Below the pieces are notes generated by a model. That model did no database searches. It worked only from the letters and a program-made list of their open reading frames with translations, and had not been told where the DNA came from. The position numbers and the translations under genes are program-made. From Arthrobacter sp. AQ5-05 (GTDB lineage Bacteria > Actinomycetota > Actinomycetes > Actinomycetales > Micrococcaceae): a stretch of 60,358 nucleotides of DNA. Positions 43,937-54,423 of the stretch are shown piece by piece. Numbering within the stretch: position 1 is the stretch's first letter; each line of letters begins with the position of its first letter. The stretch covers positions 1 to 60,358 of the forward strand of contig NZ_QMKQ01000024.1 in assembly GCF_003287975.1 (NCBI RefSeq), given 5' to 3'.

Positions 43937-45085
43937 CTAGGCGTTGGCCGCGTTGGCGGCCAGGAATTCCTGGGCCAAGAGGGTTGCCGCCCGTTGCACA
44001 AGAGATCCACCCTCACTCATGCAACGGGCAACATCTGGTTCCAGCTCGAGCAGCGATCGTACCGCGGTGAACCCCGCGGATGTTGCCTGCTCGGTGGAAA
44101 GTTGGTTGCGTCCACAGATTGCGTAGACGGGAATGCCGTGGGCGGCGGCCAGTTGGGCCACGCCCACCGGCGTCTTGCCCTCCAGCGACTGGGTGTCAAG
44201 GCTGCCCTCGCCGGTGAACACGGCGACAGCACCCTCGAGCGCAGCCTCCAGCCCGGTCAGTTCCAGCACCACGTCGATGCCGCGGCGCCGGGTGGCACCC
44301 AGCACCGCCAGTGCGGCGAAGCCCACGCCGCCGGCTGCCCCGGCGCCCGGGGATGCCGCGATGCCGGAGATGTGCTGCTCTCCGAGCTCGGCACCCAGGG
44401 CCCGCGCGAAACGGCCCAGCGCCGCGTCAAGCTCGATGACCTGGGCGTCGCTCGCGCCCTTTTGCGGGGCGAAGACGAAGGCCGCGCCATTGGACCCGGT
44501 CAGCGGGTTTTCCACGTCGGCCGCCAGCGTGAAGGAGGTGGCGGCGATCCGCGGGTCGAGCCCGGACAGCTCCACCCGGTGCAGGGTTCCCAGCGGTCCG
44601 CCGCCGCGGGCAACCTCGTTGCCCGCCGCGTCGAGCAGCTTCGCGCCGAGCCCCTGGAGCATGCCGGCCCCGCCGTCGGTGCAGGCACTGCCGCCGACGC
44701 CCAGGATGATCTCGGTGGCCCCGGCATCCAGCGCCGCGGCAATCAGCTGGCCGGTGCCCAGGCTGCTGGCACCCAGGGCGTCCTTCACCCCGCCCGCCAG
44801 GCGGTCGAGGCCCGAGGCCTCGGCCATCTCCACGATGGCGGTGTGTCCAGACAGGCCCCAGGCCGCACGGACCTGTTCCCCGGTGGGACCGGAGACCCGT
44901 GCATGGTGCTGCACGAAGCCGCATTCCAGGGCGGCGGCGAGGGTTCCCTCGCCGCCGTCCGCGACGGGCACCGTGAGGGTGCGGGCCTGCGGCAGCGCCT
45001 GGCGCACCCCGGCACTGATCGAGGCGGCAACTTCCGCGCCCGTGAGAGTTCCCTTGAACTTGTCCGGTGCCACAACGATCAGCAT
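43937..45085 (-). CDS. glxK: Glycerate kinase
   Basis: 382 residues of the GlxK/GarK family (glycerate 2-kinase type I): starts VVAPDKFKGTLTGAEVAASI, then PVADGGEGT, IILGVGGSACTDGGAGMLQGLGA and TGEGSLDTQSLEGKTPVGVA, all diagnostic. It phosphorylates the D-glycerate made by GlxR from tartronate semialdehyde and feeds glycolysis. It starts 27 bases after the gcl stop, inside the glyoxylate-recycling operon. Confidence 0.93.
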   Translation of the reverse strand: MLIVVAPDKFKGTLTGAEVAASISAGVRQALPQARTLTVPVADGGEGTLAAALECGFVQHHARVSGPTGEQVRAAWGLSGHTAIVEMAEASGLDRLAGGVKDALGASSLGTGQLIAAALDAGATEIILGVGGSACTDGGAGMLQGLGAKLLDAAGNEVARGGGPLGTLHRVELSGLDPRIAATSFTLAADVENPLTGSNGAAFVFAPQKGASDAQVIELDAALGRFARALGAELGEQHISGIAASPGAGAAGGVGFAALAVLGATRRRGIDVVLELTGLEAALEGAVAVFTGEGSLDTQSLEGKTPVGVAQLAAAHGIPVYAICGRNQLSTEQATSAGFTAVRSLLELEPDVARCMSEGGSLVQRAATLLAQEFLAANAANA

Positions 45086-45112
45086 GAGATGCCCTTCCCT
45101 ACCCTTTGTTGA

Positions 45113-46918
<1,806 letters not shown>

Positions 46919-47087
46919 GGTGTACTGCTCCTTGTGTCAATCCCGGTCGCCGGCGGTGCCTGGCGGGCGGGAGGCGGTGAAGTGTGGTTGGGCCGTCGGC
47001 GCACAGCGTGTGCTGCGTGGCGGTCCGAGTGGTGTGGGCGGCGCGTTTCCCGCAGGGGAAGCGGTCGGGCGCCGTCGGTGCGTGGGG

Positions 47088-48005
47088 CTAGTTGGCGGCC
47101 ACTGGTTCGGCCGGCACGTCTGCGGAACCGCTGAGGCGTTGTACGCCGCGGAAGAGTCCGGAGTGGTCGAGGGCACCGTCGCCGCTGGCCACGGTGGAGG
47201 CCACGAGCTGGGCGACCAGTGCGCCGAGCGGAAGCACGACGCCTGCCTCGCGGGCCGCGGAGGTCACGATGCCCATGTCCTTGTGGTGCAGGGCCAGACG
47301 GAAGCCGGGCTCGAAGGACCGGTCAAGGATCTTCTGGCCCTTCTGGTCAAGGACCTTGGAGCCGGCAAGTCCGCCGCCGAGGACCTTCAGGGCCGCGTCG
47401 GTGTCCACGCCGTAGGCCTCGAGGAAGACCACGGCTTCGGAGAGGGCCTGGATGTTGGCGGCCACGATCAGCTGGTTGGCTGCCTTGACGGTCTGGCCGG
47501 ATCCCGCCGGGCCGACCAGCACGATGGTCTTGCCCACGGCGTTGAAGACGGCCTCGGCATCGGCGAAGTCTTCCGCCTCGCCGCCGACCATGATGGACAG
47601 GACACCGCCGATGGCGCCGGCCTCGCCGCCGGAGACCGGGGCGTCGAGCGGGCGGATGCCGGCGGCGCGGGCCTCGACGGCCAGGCGGGACGAGACATCC
47701 GGGCGGATGGAGGAGTTGTCGATCCACAGGGTGCCGGCCTTGGCGTTGGCGAAGACGCCCGCCTCGCCGGTGACCACTGCTTCGACGTCCGCGGAGTCCG
47801 GGACCATGGTGATTACGACGTCGGCGCCGGCCACGGCCTCCGGGATGGAACCCGCGCCCTTGCCGCCGGCGGCCACCAGTTCCGCGGTTTTTTCCGGGCT
47901 GCGGTTGTAGCCGGTGACCTCGAAGCCTGCCTTGGCCAGGTTGATGGCCATGGGCAGCCCCATGATGCCCAGGCCGATGAATGCGATTTTTTGCGTGTTC
48001 GACAT
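47088..48005 (-). CDS. glxR: 2-hydroxy-3-oxopropionate (tartronate semialdehyde) reductase
   Basis: 305 residues of the beta-hydroxyacid dehydrogenase family. FIGLGIMGLPMAINL binds NAD(P)H, DAPVSGGEAGA is the substrate-binding motif, and the catalytic Lys lies in GSGQTVKAANQL. It reduces tartronate semialdehyde to D-glycerate. Starts at 48005, 71 bases after hyi; a 169-base gap to gcl follows it, in which I see no clear promoter. Confidence 0.93.
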   Translation of the reverse strand: MSNTQKIAFIGLGIMGLPMAINLAKAGFEVTGYNRSPEKTAELVAAGGKGAGSIPEAVAGADVVITMVPDSADVEAVVTGEAGVFANAKAGTLWIDNSSIRPDVSSRLAVEARAAGIRPLDAPVSGGEAGAIGGVLSIMVGGEAEDFADAEAVFNAVGKTIVLVGPAGSGQTVKAANQLIVAANIQALSEAVVFLEAYGVDTDAALKVLGGGLAGSKVLDQKGQKILDRSFEPGFRLALHHKDMGIVTSAAREAGVVLPLGALVAQLVASTVASGDGALDHSGLFRGVQRLSGSADVPAEPVAAN

Positions 48006-48076
48006 GCCGTGCTCCTGAAAACTTGTGTGTGCTGGTGGCTTGGGCGCTGGTGGCCCGGAAGAGGTGGGGGTGCGGG

Positions 48077-48868
48077 TTAGGCGGACTGGCGGATGAGCCA
48101 GGTGAAGGCCTGCGCGTGGGCGGCCTTGTACTCCAGGGCGACGCCGCCGGCGTAGCCGAGGTCGCGGGAACGGGTGACCCATTCGCCCAGCGGGAGGGTG
48201 CCGGTGCCCGGGGCGCCGCGTCCCGGATCGTCGGCGATCTGGATGTGGCCGAATTCGTGGGCGTGGCCCTCGATCAGTGCGGCGACGTCATCGCCGTTGA
48301 CGGCCAGGTGGTAGAAGTCGGCCAGCAGCTTCACGTTGGAGGCGCCGGCGGCGTGGACCTTGTCCAGGACGAAGAACGCGTCGGCCGAGGTCTTCAGCGG
48401 GTAGGCCTCGGAACCGGAGATCGGTTCGAGCAACACCGTTCCGCCGATGCGCTCGACGCCCTTGGCGGCCGCCAGAAGGTTCTCGATGGCCAGCTTGTCC
48501 TGTGCCTGGCCGTCGAGGCCCGGCTGGCGGTTGCCGTACAGGGCGTTGAAACCCTTGCATCCGGTCGCCTCACCGATGCCGGCGACGACATCGATGTTGG
48601 CCAGGAACTCTGATTCGCGTCCCACCCAGGAAACCAGGCCGCGGTCCCCGGCCGGCATGTCCCCGGCGAAGAAGTTCAGGCCATCGAGAGTGACGCCCGC
48701 GTCCTTGATCGAGGCGATGAAGGCATCGACCTCGGAATCGGAGGGAACCGCGGTGGCAAAAGGCCACCAGAATTCAACGCTGTCAAAACCCGCGGACTTC
48801 GCCGCAGCGGCACGCTCCAGGAGGGGCAGCTCGGTGAGCAGGATTGAACAGTTGACGGTGTAGGCCAT
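48077..48868 (-). CDS. hyi: Hydroxypyruvate isomerase
   Basis: 263 residues, xylose-isomerase-like TIM barrel. TVNCSILLTELPLLERAAAAKSAGFDSVEFWWPF, LNFFAGDMPAGDRGL and LLEPISGSEAYPLKT (catalytic Glu) mark the Hyi family; a second Glu is in the C-terminal EYKA. It interconverts hydroxypyruvate and tartronate semialdehyde. The ATG at 48868 is chosen because GAAGGAG lies 7 bases upstream. First gene of the allantoin/glyoxylate operon. Confidence 0.93.
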   Translation of the reverse strand: MAYTVNCSILLTELPLLERAAAAKSAGFDSVEFWWPFATAVPSDSEVDAFIASIKDAGVTLDGLNFFAGDMPAGDRGLVSWVGRESEFLANIDVVAGIGEATGCKGFNALYGNRQPGLDGQAQDKLAIENLLAAAKGVERIGGTVLLEPISGSEAYPLKTSADAFFVLDKVHAAGASNVKLLADFYHLAVNGDDVAALIEGHAHEFGHIQIADDPGRGAPGTGTLPLGEWVTRSRDLGYAGGVALEYKAAHAQAFTWLIRQSA

Positions 48869-48896
48869 CTTCGACTCCTTCATGGTTCCAACTTCC

Positions 48897-48958
48897 ATAT
48901 TGTGAAATATGTTTATTGCTTGATGAGAACTCTACCGAGTGGTCTGAGTCACTGTCAA
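48897..48958 (-). promoter_or_regulatory. Promoter and candidate operator of the hyi-allB operon
   Basis: On the - strand a consensus -35 TTGACA (48953-48958) and a -10 TAGAGT (48929-48934) are 18 bases apart; transcription would start near 48922. Between this start and the hyi ATG lies ATATTGTGAAATAT (48897-48910), an inverted repeat next to TTCCA, similar in outline to IclR/AllR-type boxes. The regulator is not encoded in the window. Confidence 0.5.
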
Positions 48959-49169
48959 GAAGCGCCTCGGACAAAAATCCTTTCCAGCCGCCGCGCACCT
49001 CATGGTTTTCGACACCCGACATGGGCGGGAATGCCCAACATCCCCACCGCAAGCATTTCCGGAATGTTTCCATCAGGCGAAAACTCTTTTCTTTTACGTG
49101 GAACCGTGTCATTATCGTTCAACGTAGTAATCCCCGTCACACCCCCTGTGGTGAAAGGTACGACCAGTC
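48959..49169 (+). promoter_or_regulatory. Upstream region of the NCS1 permease gene
   Basis: AT-richer than its surroundings. TTTCCATCAGGCGAAAA (about 49066-49082) is an imperfect inverted repeat that could be an operator; TAGTAA (about 49125) is a possible -10. GTGAAAGG serves as ribosome site before the ATG at 49170. No certain promoter. Confidence 0.3.
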
Positions 49170-50690
49170 ATGACCCATCCAGATGTGCGCACAGCGTCGT
49201 CCGTACCAAGCGTGCCGTCGACAGAATTGCACGAGTTGAACCCCCATGGGCTTAGCGCCTCGCTCTACAACAGCGACCTCGCTCCCACCACGAAGGCCGG
49301 CCGGACCTGGTCCAGCTACAGCATCTTCACGCTGTGGGCCAACGACGTCCACTCCCTCGGCAACTATGCGTTTGCGATCGGGCTCTTCGCCCTCGGCCTA
49401 GGTGGCTGGCAGATCCTGGTGGCACTGGGCTTCGGCGCGCTGCTGTTGTTCGGTCTGCTGAACTTCTCCGGCTTCATGGGAGAGAAGACCGGCGTACCGT
49501 TCCCGGTCATGAGCCGCATTGCCTTCGGCATCCGCGGGGCACAGATCCCGGCGCTGCTCCGTGGCGGCGTCGCCATCGCTTGGTTCGGCATCCAGACCTA
49601 CCTGGCCTCCGTGGTCCTGGTGGTCATGGTCCTGGCCGTGGCACCCGGGGCGTCCGCCCTGAACTCCAACCTCTTCCTGGGGCTGTCCACCCTCGGATGG
49701 ATCTGTTTCGTGGCCCTGTGGGCACTGCAGTTGGTCATCGTCAGCTACGGCATGGAAATGATCCGCAAGTACGAGGCCTTCGCGGGCCCGGTCATCCTTG
49801 TCACCATGGGTGCACTGGCCGTGTGGATGTTCATCCAGGCAGGCGGCTCGATCGCCTGGTCCACCGGCGACACCAAGACCGGTGTCGACATGTGGATCGG
49901 AATCCTCGGCGGCGGCGCACTGTGGGTCTCCATCTACGCCACCTTCGTGCTGAACTTCTGCGACTTCACCCGCAGCGCCAAGTCCAAGGGCTCGATCGTG
50001 CGCGGCAACTTCTTCGGCATCCCGCTGAACATGCTGCTCTTCGGCCTGATCGTCGTGGTCCTGACCGGTGCGCAGTTCAAGATCGACGGAACCATCATCG
50101 ACAGCCCCTCGGACGTCGTCGCAGCCATCCCGAACACCTTCCTGCTGCTGGCAGCCTCCGCCGCATTGCTGATCCTGACCATCGCGGTGAACCTGATGGC
50201 CAACTTCGTCGCGCCGATCTACGCGCTGACCAACCTCTTCCCGAAGCACCTGAACTTCCGCCGCGCCGGCATCATCTCCGGTGTCATCGGCCTGCTGATC
50301 CTGCCGTGGAACCTCTACAACTCCCCCGCGGTCATCACCTACTTCCTCGGCGGCCTCGGCGCCCTGCTGGGCCCGCTGTTCGGCATCATCATGGCCGACT
50401 ACTGGATCATGCGCCGCTCCAAGATCAACATCCCGGACCTGTACCGGGCCAACCCCGAGGGTACGTACCACTTCACCCGCGGCGTGAACTTCCGAGCCAT
50501 CATCGCCCTGGGCGTCTCGGCCGTCGCGGCCCTGGTCCTGGCCTTCAACCCGGCGCTGCATGCCGTCTCGGCCTTCGCCTGGTTCATCGGCTCCGGCCTC
50601 GGCGCCATCGTCTACCTGGCAATTGCCAAGCGCGGCCAGGTACACGAGGATGTCAGCGGCGAGGAAATCGCCGTCGCACCCACCCACTAG
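49170..50690 (+). CDS. NCS1-family permease, probable allantoin transporter
   Basis: 506 residues with twelve membrane segments. The start NSDLAPTTKAGRTWSSYSIFTLWANDVHSLGNYAFAIGLF is the NCS1 (nucleobase-cation symporter 1) signature, with the conserved Asn/Asp in helix 1, and GPLFGIIMADYWIMRRSK is the usual helix-10 motif. NCS1 members carry allantoin, hydantoins, uracil or cytosine. The divergent allantoinase operon and the racemase next to it argue for allantoin or a related hydantoin. PucI and Mhp1 are the best characterised relatives. Confidence 0.9.
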   Translation: MTHPDVRTASSVPSVPSTELHELNPHGLSASLYNSDLAPTTKAGRTWSSYSIFTLWANDVHSLGNYAFAIGLFALGLGGWQILVALGFGALLLFGLLNFSGFMGEKTGVPFPVMSRIAFGIRGAQIPALLRGGVAIAWFGIQTYLASVVLVVMVLAVAPGASALNSNLFLGLSTLGWICFVALWALQLVIVSYGMEMIRKYEAFAGPVILVTMGALAVWMFIQAGGSIAWSTGDTKTGVDMWIGILGGGALWVSIYATFVLNFCDFTRSAKSKGSIVRGNFFGIPLNMLLFGLIVVVLTGAQFKIDGTIIDSPSDVVAAIPNTFLLLAASAALLILTIAVNLMANFVAPIYALTNLFPKHLNFRRAGIISGVIGLLILPWNLYNSPAVITYFLGGLGALLGPLFGIIMADYWIMRRSKINIPDLYRANPEGTYHFTRGVNFRAIIALGVSAVAALVLAFNPALHAVSAFAWFIGSGLGAIVYLAIAKRGQVHEDVSGEEIAVAPTH

Positions 50691-50737
50691 GGCGCCTGCC
50701 CCTCTTCAGATCCACAGCTACACAGGAGCATTCCCCC

Positions 50738-51484
50738 ATGCGAATTCTGGTCCTCAATGTCAACACCACGGCGTCCATGACCCGCTCGATCGGCGATTCG
50801 GCCCGCTCGGCGGCCTCCCCGGGCACCGAGATCATCGAGCTGACGCCCAACTTCGGAGCGGATTCCTGCGAGGGAAACTTCGAAAGCTACCTCGCGGCGA
50901 TCGCCGTGATGGACAAGGTCGTGAACTACACCGAACCGTACGACGCGGTCATCCAGGCCGGCTACGGGGAACACGGCCGCGAGGGCCTGCAGGAACTGCT
51001 CGACGTCCCGGTCGTGGACATCACCGAGGCAGCGGCCTCCACCGCACAGTTCCTGGGCCACAAGTACTCCGTGGTCACCACGCTGGACCGCACGGTGCCG
51101 CTGATCGAGGACCGGCTGAAGCTGGCCGGGCTCACCGACCGCTGCGCTTCGGTCCGCGCCAGCGGACTGGGCGTGCTCGAGCTCGAGTCCGATCCGGAGC
51201 GTGCGGTCGCTGCCATCGTGGAGCAGTCGCGCCAGGCGGTGGAGATCGACAAGGCCGAGGTCATCGTGCTCGGCTGCGGCGGCATGGCCGAACTTGAGGC
51301 CAAGGTTGCCGAGGCGACCGGAGTGCCCATCGTCGACGGCGTGCGCGCCGCGGTCACCATCGCCGAGTCGCTGGTGCGCCTGGGACTGAGCACCTCCAAG
51401 GTGCGCACCTACGCGACCCCGCGGCCCAAGGTCGTCACCGGCTGGCCGATCACCAAGGCAGACGTCAAGGTCGAGATCTCCTAG
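50738..51484 (+). CDS. Asp/Glu/hydantoin racemase-like protein, possible allantoin racemase
   Basis: 248 residues of the HyuE/DCG1 racemase family: MRILVLNVNTTASMT at the start and VIVLGCGGMAEL with Cys180. Family enzymes use two cysteines as acid/base pair. The first one, expected in an AC(F/W)GDPG-type motif, is missing: the aligned segment reads IQAGYGEHGREG (about 72-83). Genuine racemase activity is therefore doubtful unless another residue substitutes. It is 47 bases behind the NCS1 permease on the same strand, and allantoin needs racemisation for stereospecific allantoinases, so a role in allantoin handling is plausible by context. CAGGAG is the ribosome site. Confidence 0.82.
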   Translation: MRILVLNVNTTASMTRSIGDSARSAASPGTEIIELTPNFGADSCEGNFESYLAAIAVMDKVVNYTEPYDAVIQAGYGEHGREGLQELLDVPVVDITEAAASTAQFLGHKYSVVTTLDRTVPLIEDRLKLAGLTDRCASVRASGLGVLELESDPERAVAAIVEQSRQAVEIDKAEVIVLGCGGMAELEAKVAEATGVPIVDGVRAAVTIAESLVRLGLSTSKVRTYATPRPKVVTGWPITKADVKVEIS

Positions 51485-51504
51485 CTCCGGCAACACCAAA
51501 GCAC

Positions 51505-51550
51505 ATGGCGATGGCGTTCATTCCCGTTCGGGCATGGACGCCATCGCCAT
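51505..51550 (+). terminator. 13-bp hairpin terminator after the racemase gene
   Basis: ATGGCGATGGCGT (51505-51517) pairs exactly with ACGCCATCGCCAT (51538-51550); the loop contains a further CCCG/CGGG pairing. It follows the racemase stop by 20 bases. Confidence 0.65.
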
Positions 51551-51765
51551 TGTTGCGCTCCGCGCATTTGCCGGCCGCGGCACTCCGGCCGCGAAGCAGT
51601 GCCGCACCGAACGCCCGGGTCTTCCGCCCCCCCGAGGGCGGCACGGGCAACCGGCAAAGCGCCGCCGCCACCCGGAGCCTGTGGCACTGGCCGTCCGGGC
51701 CCGGGCAGCATCCAAGCCCGTTCCGCTATCCTGATCGCCAGTACCCAGCGAAAGGCACTTTCCCC

Positions 51766-53445
51766 ATGGAACCCACCATCGTCTATCCCGCCCGCCTGGT
51801 CCGCACCATGGATCCGGCCAACCCCACGGCCGAAGCCGTGGCGGTGCGCGGGGACCGGATACGGGCCGTAGGCCAGACCCGGATGCTGATGGAATACACC
51901 GGGGCGGTGCTCGACGAGCGCTACGCCGGCGCGGTGCTGGTGCCCGGGTTCGTCGAGGCACACAGCCACGCAGGCTCCGGGAACGTGTGGGCAAGCACCT
52001 ATGTGGGGCTTGTGGACCGCACCGCCCCGGACGGGCGGCGCTGGCCAGGGTGCCGCAGCATCGAGGACATCATTGCACGGCTCTGCGCCGCCGAGACCGA
52101 ACTCAAGGACCCCGAGGCCCCTCTGCTCGCTTGGGGGCTGGACCCGATCTATTTCCCCGGCGAGCGCCTCTCGGCCACCGCGCTGGACCGGGTCTCGGCA
52201 ACCCGACCAGTGCACATCACCCATTCCAGCGGGCACGTGGTCACGCTGAACTCCGCAGCAATGCGGGCCTGCGGCATCGACACGTCCACCACCGTCACCG
52301 GGGTGGCCAAGGACGAGGCCGGACAGCCCACCGGGGAACTGCAGGAATTCGCCGCCATGGCACTGGGGGCACCCTTGGTCGAGGGTGCCCCGCTGATGGG
52401 CGTGAACCCCGCCGCGCTTGCCGCCTTCGGCCAGGACGGGGTGAACACCGGCACCACCACGCTGACTGACCTGGGCTCGCGGCTGCTCATGGACGACGCC
52501 GGCGTCGAGCTCTTCCGCACGCAGGTGACAGACGCGTTCCCCGCCCGTCTGAACGTCTTCCACTTCGGGGTAGGCGTCGGAAAAGTAGCCCTGTCCCTGT
52601 CCGAGGCAGCGCAAAGGCTGGTCAAGCTGCGCGGGCTGTCCACCGACAAGCTGCGTTTCGGCAACGTGAAGCTCATGCTGGACGGCTCCATCCAGGGTTT
52701 CACCGCCCGGCTGCTGGAACCCGGCTACTACGGCGACCAGCCCAACGGCATCTGGGCCGTGAGTCCCGAGGAATTCCGCGAGGCCTTCGAGACCTTCCAC
52801 AAGGCAGGGGTGCTGGTGCACGTGCACTGCAACGGGGACCAGACCACCCAGCTGTTCCTGGACACCCTTGAAGCCATCCTGACCGCGCACCCGCGCCCGG
52901 ACCACCGGCACACCTGCACCCACTCGCAGATGAGCACCACGGCCCAATACAAGCGCATGGCAACCCTGGGCGCTTGTGCCAACATCTTCGCCAACCACAT
53001 CTGGGCGTGGGGCGACCAGCACATGGACATCACCGTCGGGCCGGACCGCGCGGCCCGGATGAATGCGGCGGCCACCGCGCTGCGCCACGGGGTGCCGATC
53101 GCGCTGCACTCCGACACCCCGGTCACCCCGTTGGGCCCGCTGCACACCATGAAGCACGCGGTCACCCGGTTGACCGTTTCCGGACGGGTCATGGGCGAGG
53201 CCGAGCGCATCGGCGCGCAGCAGGCGCTGGAGGCCATCACCCTGGGCGGGGCGTACATGCTCAAGATGGACCACGAGATCGGTTCGCTGGAGGCCGGGAA
53301 GTTCGCCGACATGGCCGTGCTGGCCGAGGACCCGCTGGAGGTCCCGGCGGCGGAAATCGGCACCATCCACGTGTACGGCACCGTGGTGGGCGGGCGCCAC
53401 CACACCAGCAACGTGCAGGCCCCGGCCGTTGCGGGAGCCCGGTGA
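51766..53445 (+). CDS. Metal-dependent amidohydrolase, YtcJ-like
   Basis: 559 residues. Amidohydrolase-3 (YtcJ) architecture: composite beta-sandwich ends around a TIM barrel, with metal ligands GFVEAHSHAG (His66, His68), KLMLDGSIQG (bridging Lys region), VHVHCNGDQTTQ, the HSQM segment and the Asp in LHSDTPVTP. YtcJ proteins hydrolyse N-acyl or imide bonds; the substrate is unknown. The frame is open upstream but the ATG at 51766 gives the normal start. Its TGA is overlapped by the GTG of the COG0523 gene. Confidence 0.88.
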   Translation: MEPTIVYPARLVRTMDPANPTAEAVAVRGDRIRAVGQTRMLMEYTGAVLDERYAGAVLVPGFVEAHSHAGSGNVWASTYVGLVDRTAPDGRRWPGCRSIEDIIARLCAAETELKDPEAPLLAWGLDPIYFPGERLSATALDRVSATRPVHITHSSGHVVTLNSAAMRACGIDTSTTVTGVAKDEAGQPTGELQEFAAMALGAPLVEGAPLMGVNPAALAAFGQDGVNTGTTTLTDLGSRLLMDDAGVELFRTQVTDAFPARLNVFHFGVGVGKVALSLSEAAQRLVKLRGLSTDKLRFGNVKLMLDGSIQGFTARLLEPGYYGDQPNGIWAVSPEEFREAFETFHKAGVLVHVHCNGDQTTQLFLDTLEAILTAHPRPDHRHTCTHSQMSTTAQYKRMATLGACANIFANHIWAWGDQHMDITVGPDRAARMNAAATALRHGVPIALHSDTPVTPLGPLHTMKHAVTRLTVSGRVMGEAERIGAQQALEAITLGGAYMLKMDHEIGSLEAGKFADMAVLAEDPLEVPAAEIGTIHVYGTVVGGRHHTSNVQAPAVAGAR

Positions 53446-54395
53446 GCGCCCGGCTGGGCATCATCGGCGGGTACCTGGGGTCCGGAAAGACCACGCTGGT
53501 GAACGTGCTGCTGGCCGGGGCCCTGCCCGGGCGCACCGCGGTGGTGGTCAACGACTTCGGCTCGGTGAACATCGATGCGGACCTGATCGCCTCGGCGGAC
53601 GAAGACACCATCGAACTGACCAACGGCTGCATCTGCTGCCAGCTGGGCGACGACGTGGCCCGCACCATGACCGCGCTTGCCGCGCGCACCGACCTGGACA
53701 ACGTGCTCTGCGAGGTCAGCGGCGTGGGCGATCCCGGAGAGCTGGCCACCTGGCGCAGCTACCCCGGTTTCTCCCCCGGGCCGGTGCTGGTCTGCGCGGA
53801 TGCCACCGACGTGGTGCGGCTGCTGCGCGATCAGTATGTCGGGGACACCGTGGCCCGGCAGTTGGCCGCCGCCGAGGTGGTGCTGCTGACCAAGACGGAC
53901 CTGGCCATGTCCGCGGAAATCGGTGCCGCGCTGGGTGCCTGCGCGGCAGCGGCCCCGGAGGCCAGGGTGCTGGAGCAGGATCGGGCCCACCCGGAACGAA
54001 CCGCTGCCCGGGCGTTCGCCGTGGCCCCGCGGCCGGAGCCGGAAACGCGGGGCCCCGCGGCAGGTTCCGACGCCCATGCCGATTCCCATGCCAGATGCAC
54101 CCTGGCCGCGCCCGGACCGCTCGATATGGCTGCCGTGGTGCGGGCGCTGGAAGGGCAGGCGCACGAACTGGTGCGTGCCAAGGGCGCGCTGCAGGGAGGC
54201 GACGGTCGCTGGCACGAGGTGCAGCTGGCCGCAGGCCGGGTGGAGGTTCTCCCGCGCGCCGATGGCCGTCCCGCCCCGGCGAATCCGGGCCTGGTGTTGA
54301 TTGCCGCCGGGTCGGATCCCTCCGGCGCGCTCGAGTCCGCCCGGGCCGCCCTGACCGGGGTTCTGGGCAACCCCGGCGGGGTACTTCGCCGGTAG
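53442..54395 (+). CDS. COG0523 (G3E/CobW family) GTPase metallochaperone
   Basis: 317 residues from GTG 53442, overlapping the amidohydrolase stop by 4 bases. Walker A GYLGSGKTT (10-18), the metal motif CICC (63-66), a CEVSGVGDP segment (91-99) equivalent to the family ExSGxxxP, and the guanine-specificity motif TKTD (151-154). A short His-containing loop (DAHADSHARC) follows. COG0523 proteins insert or traffic Zn, Co or Ni in a GTP-dependent way. Translational coupling suggests that its client is the amidohydrolase. Confidence 0.9.
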   Translation: MSARLGIIGGYLGSGKTTLVNVLLAGALPGRTAVVVNDFGSVNIDADLIASADEDTIELTNGCICCQLGDDVARTMTALAARTDLDNVLCEVSGVGDPGELATWRSYPGFSPGPVLVCADATDVVRLLRDQYVGDTVARQLAAAEVVLLTKTDLAMSAEIGAALGACAAAAPEARVLEQDRAHPERTAARAFAVAPRPEPETRGPAAGSDAHADSHARCTLAAPGPLDMAAVVRALEGQAHELVRAKGALQGGDGRWHEVQLAAGRVEVLPRADGRPAPANPGLVLIAAGSDPSGALESARAALTGVLGNPGGVLRR

Positions 54396-54423
54396 TCCGC
54401 TCCCGCAGTGTCGGAAAGCCGGT

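Noticed and set aside
43876-44016. Longer N-terminus for allantoinase
   Set aside because: The extra codons overlap the end of the glycerate kinase gene, lack a ribosome site and precede the normal start of the family.
49398-50687. 429-codon open frame antisense to the NCS1 permease
   Set aside because: Hydrophilic, Asp/Gln-rich shadow; the opposite strand is a clear twelve-span transporter.
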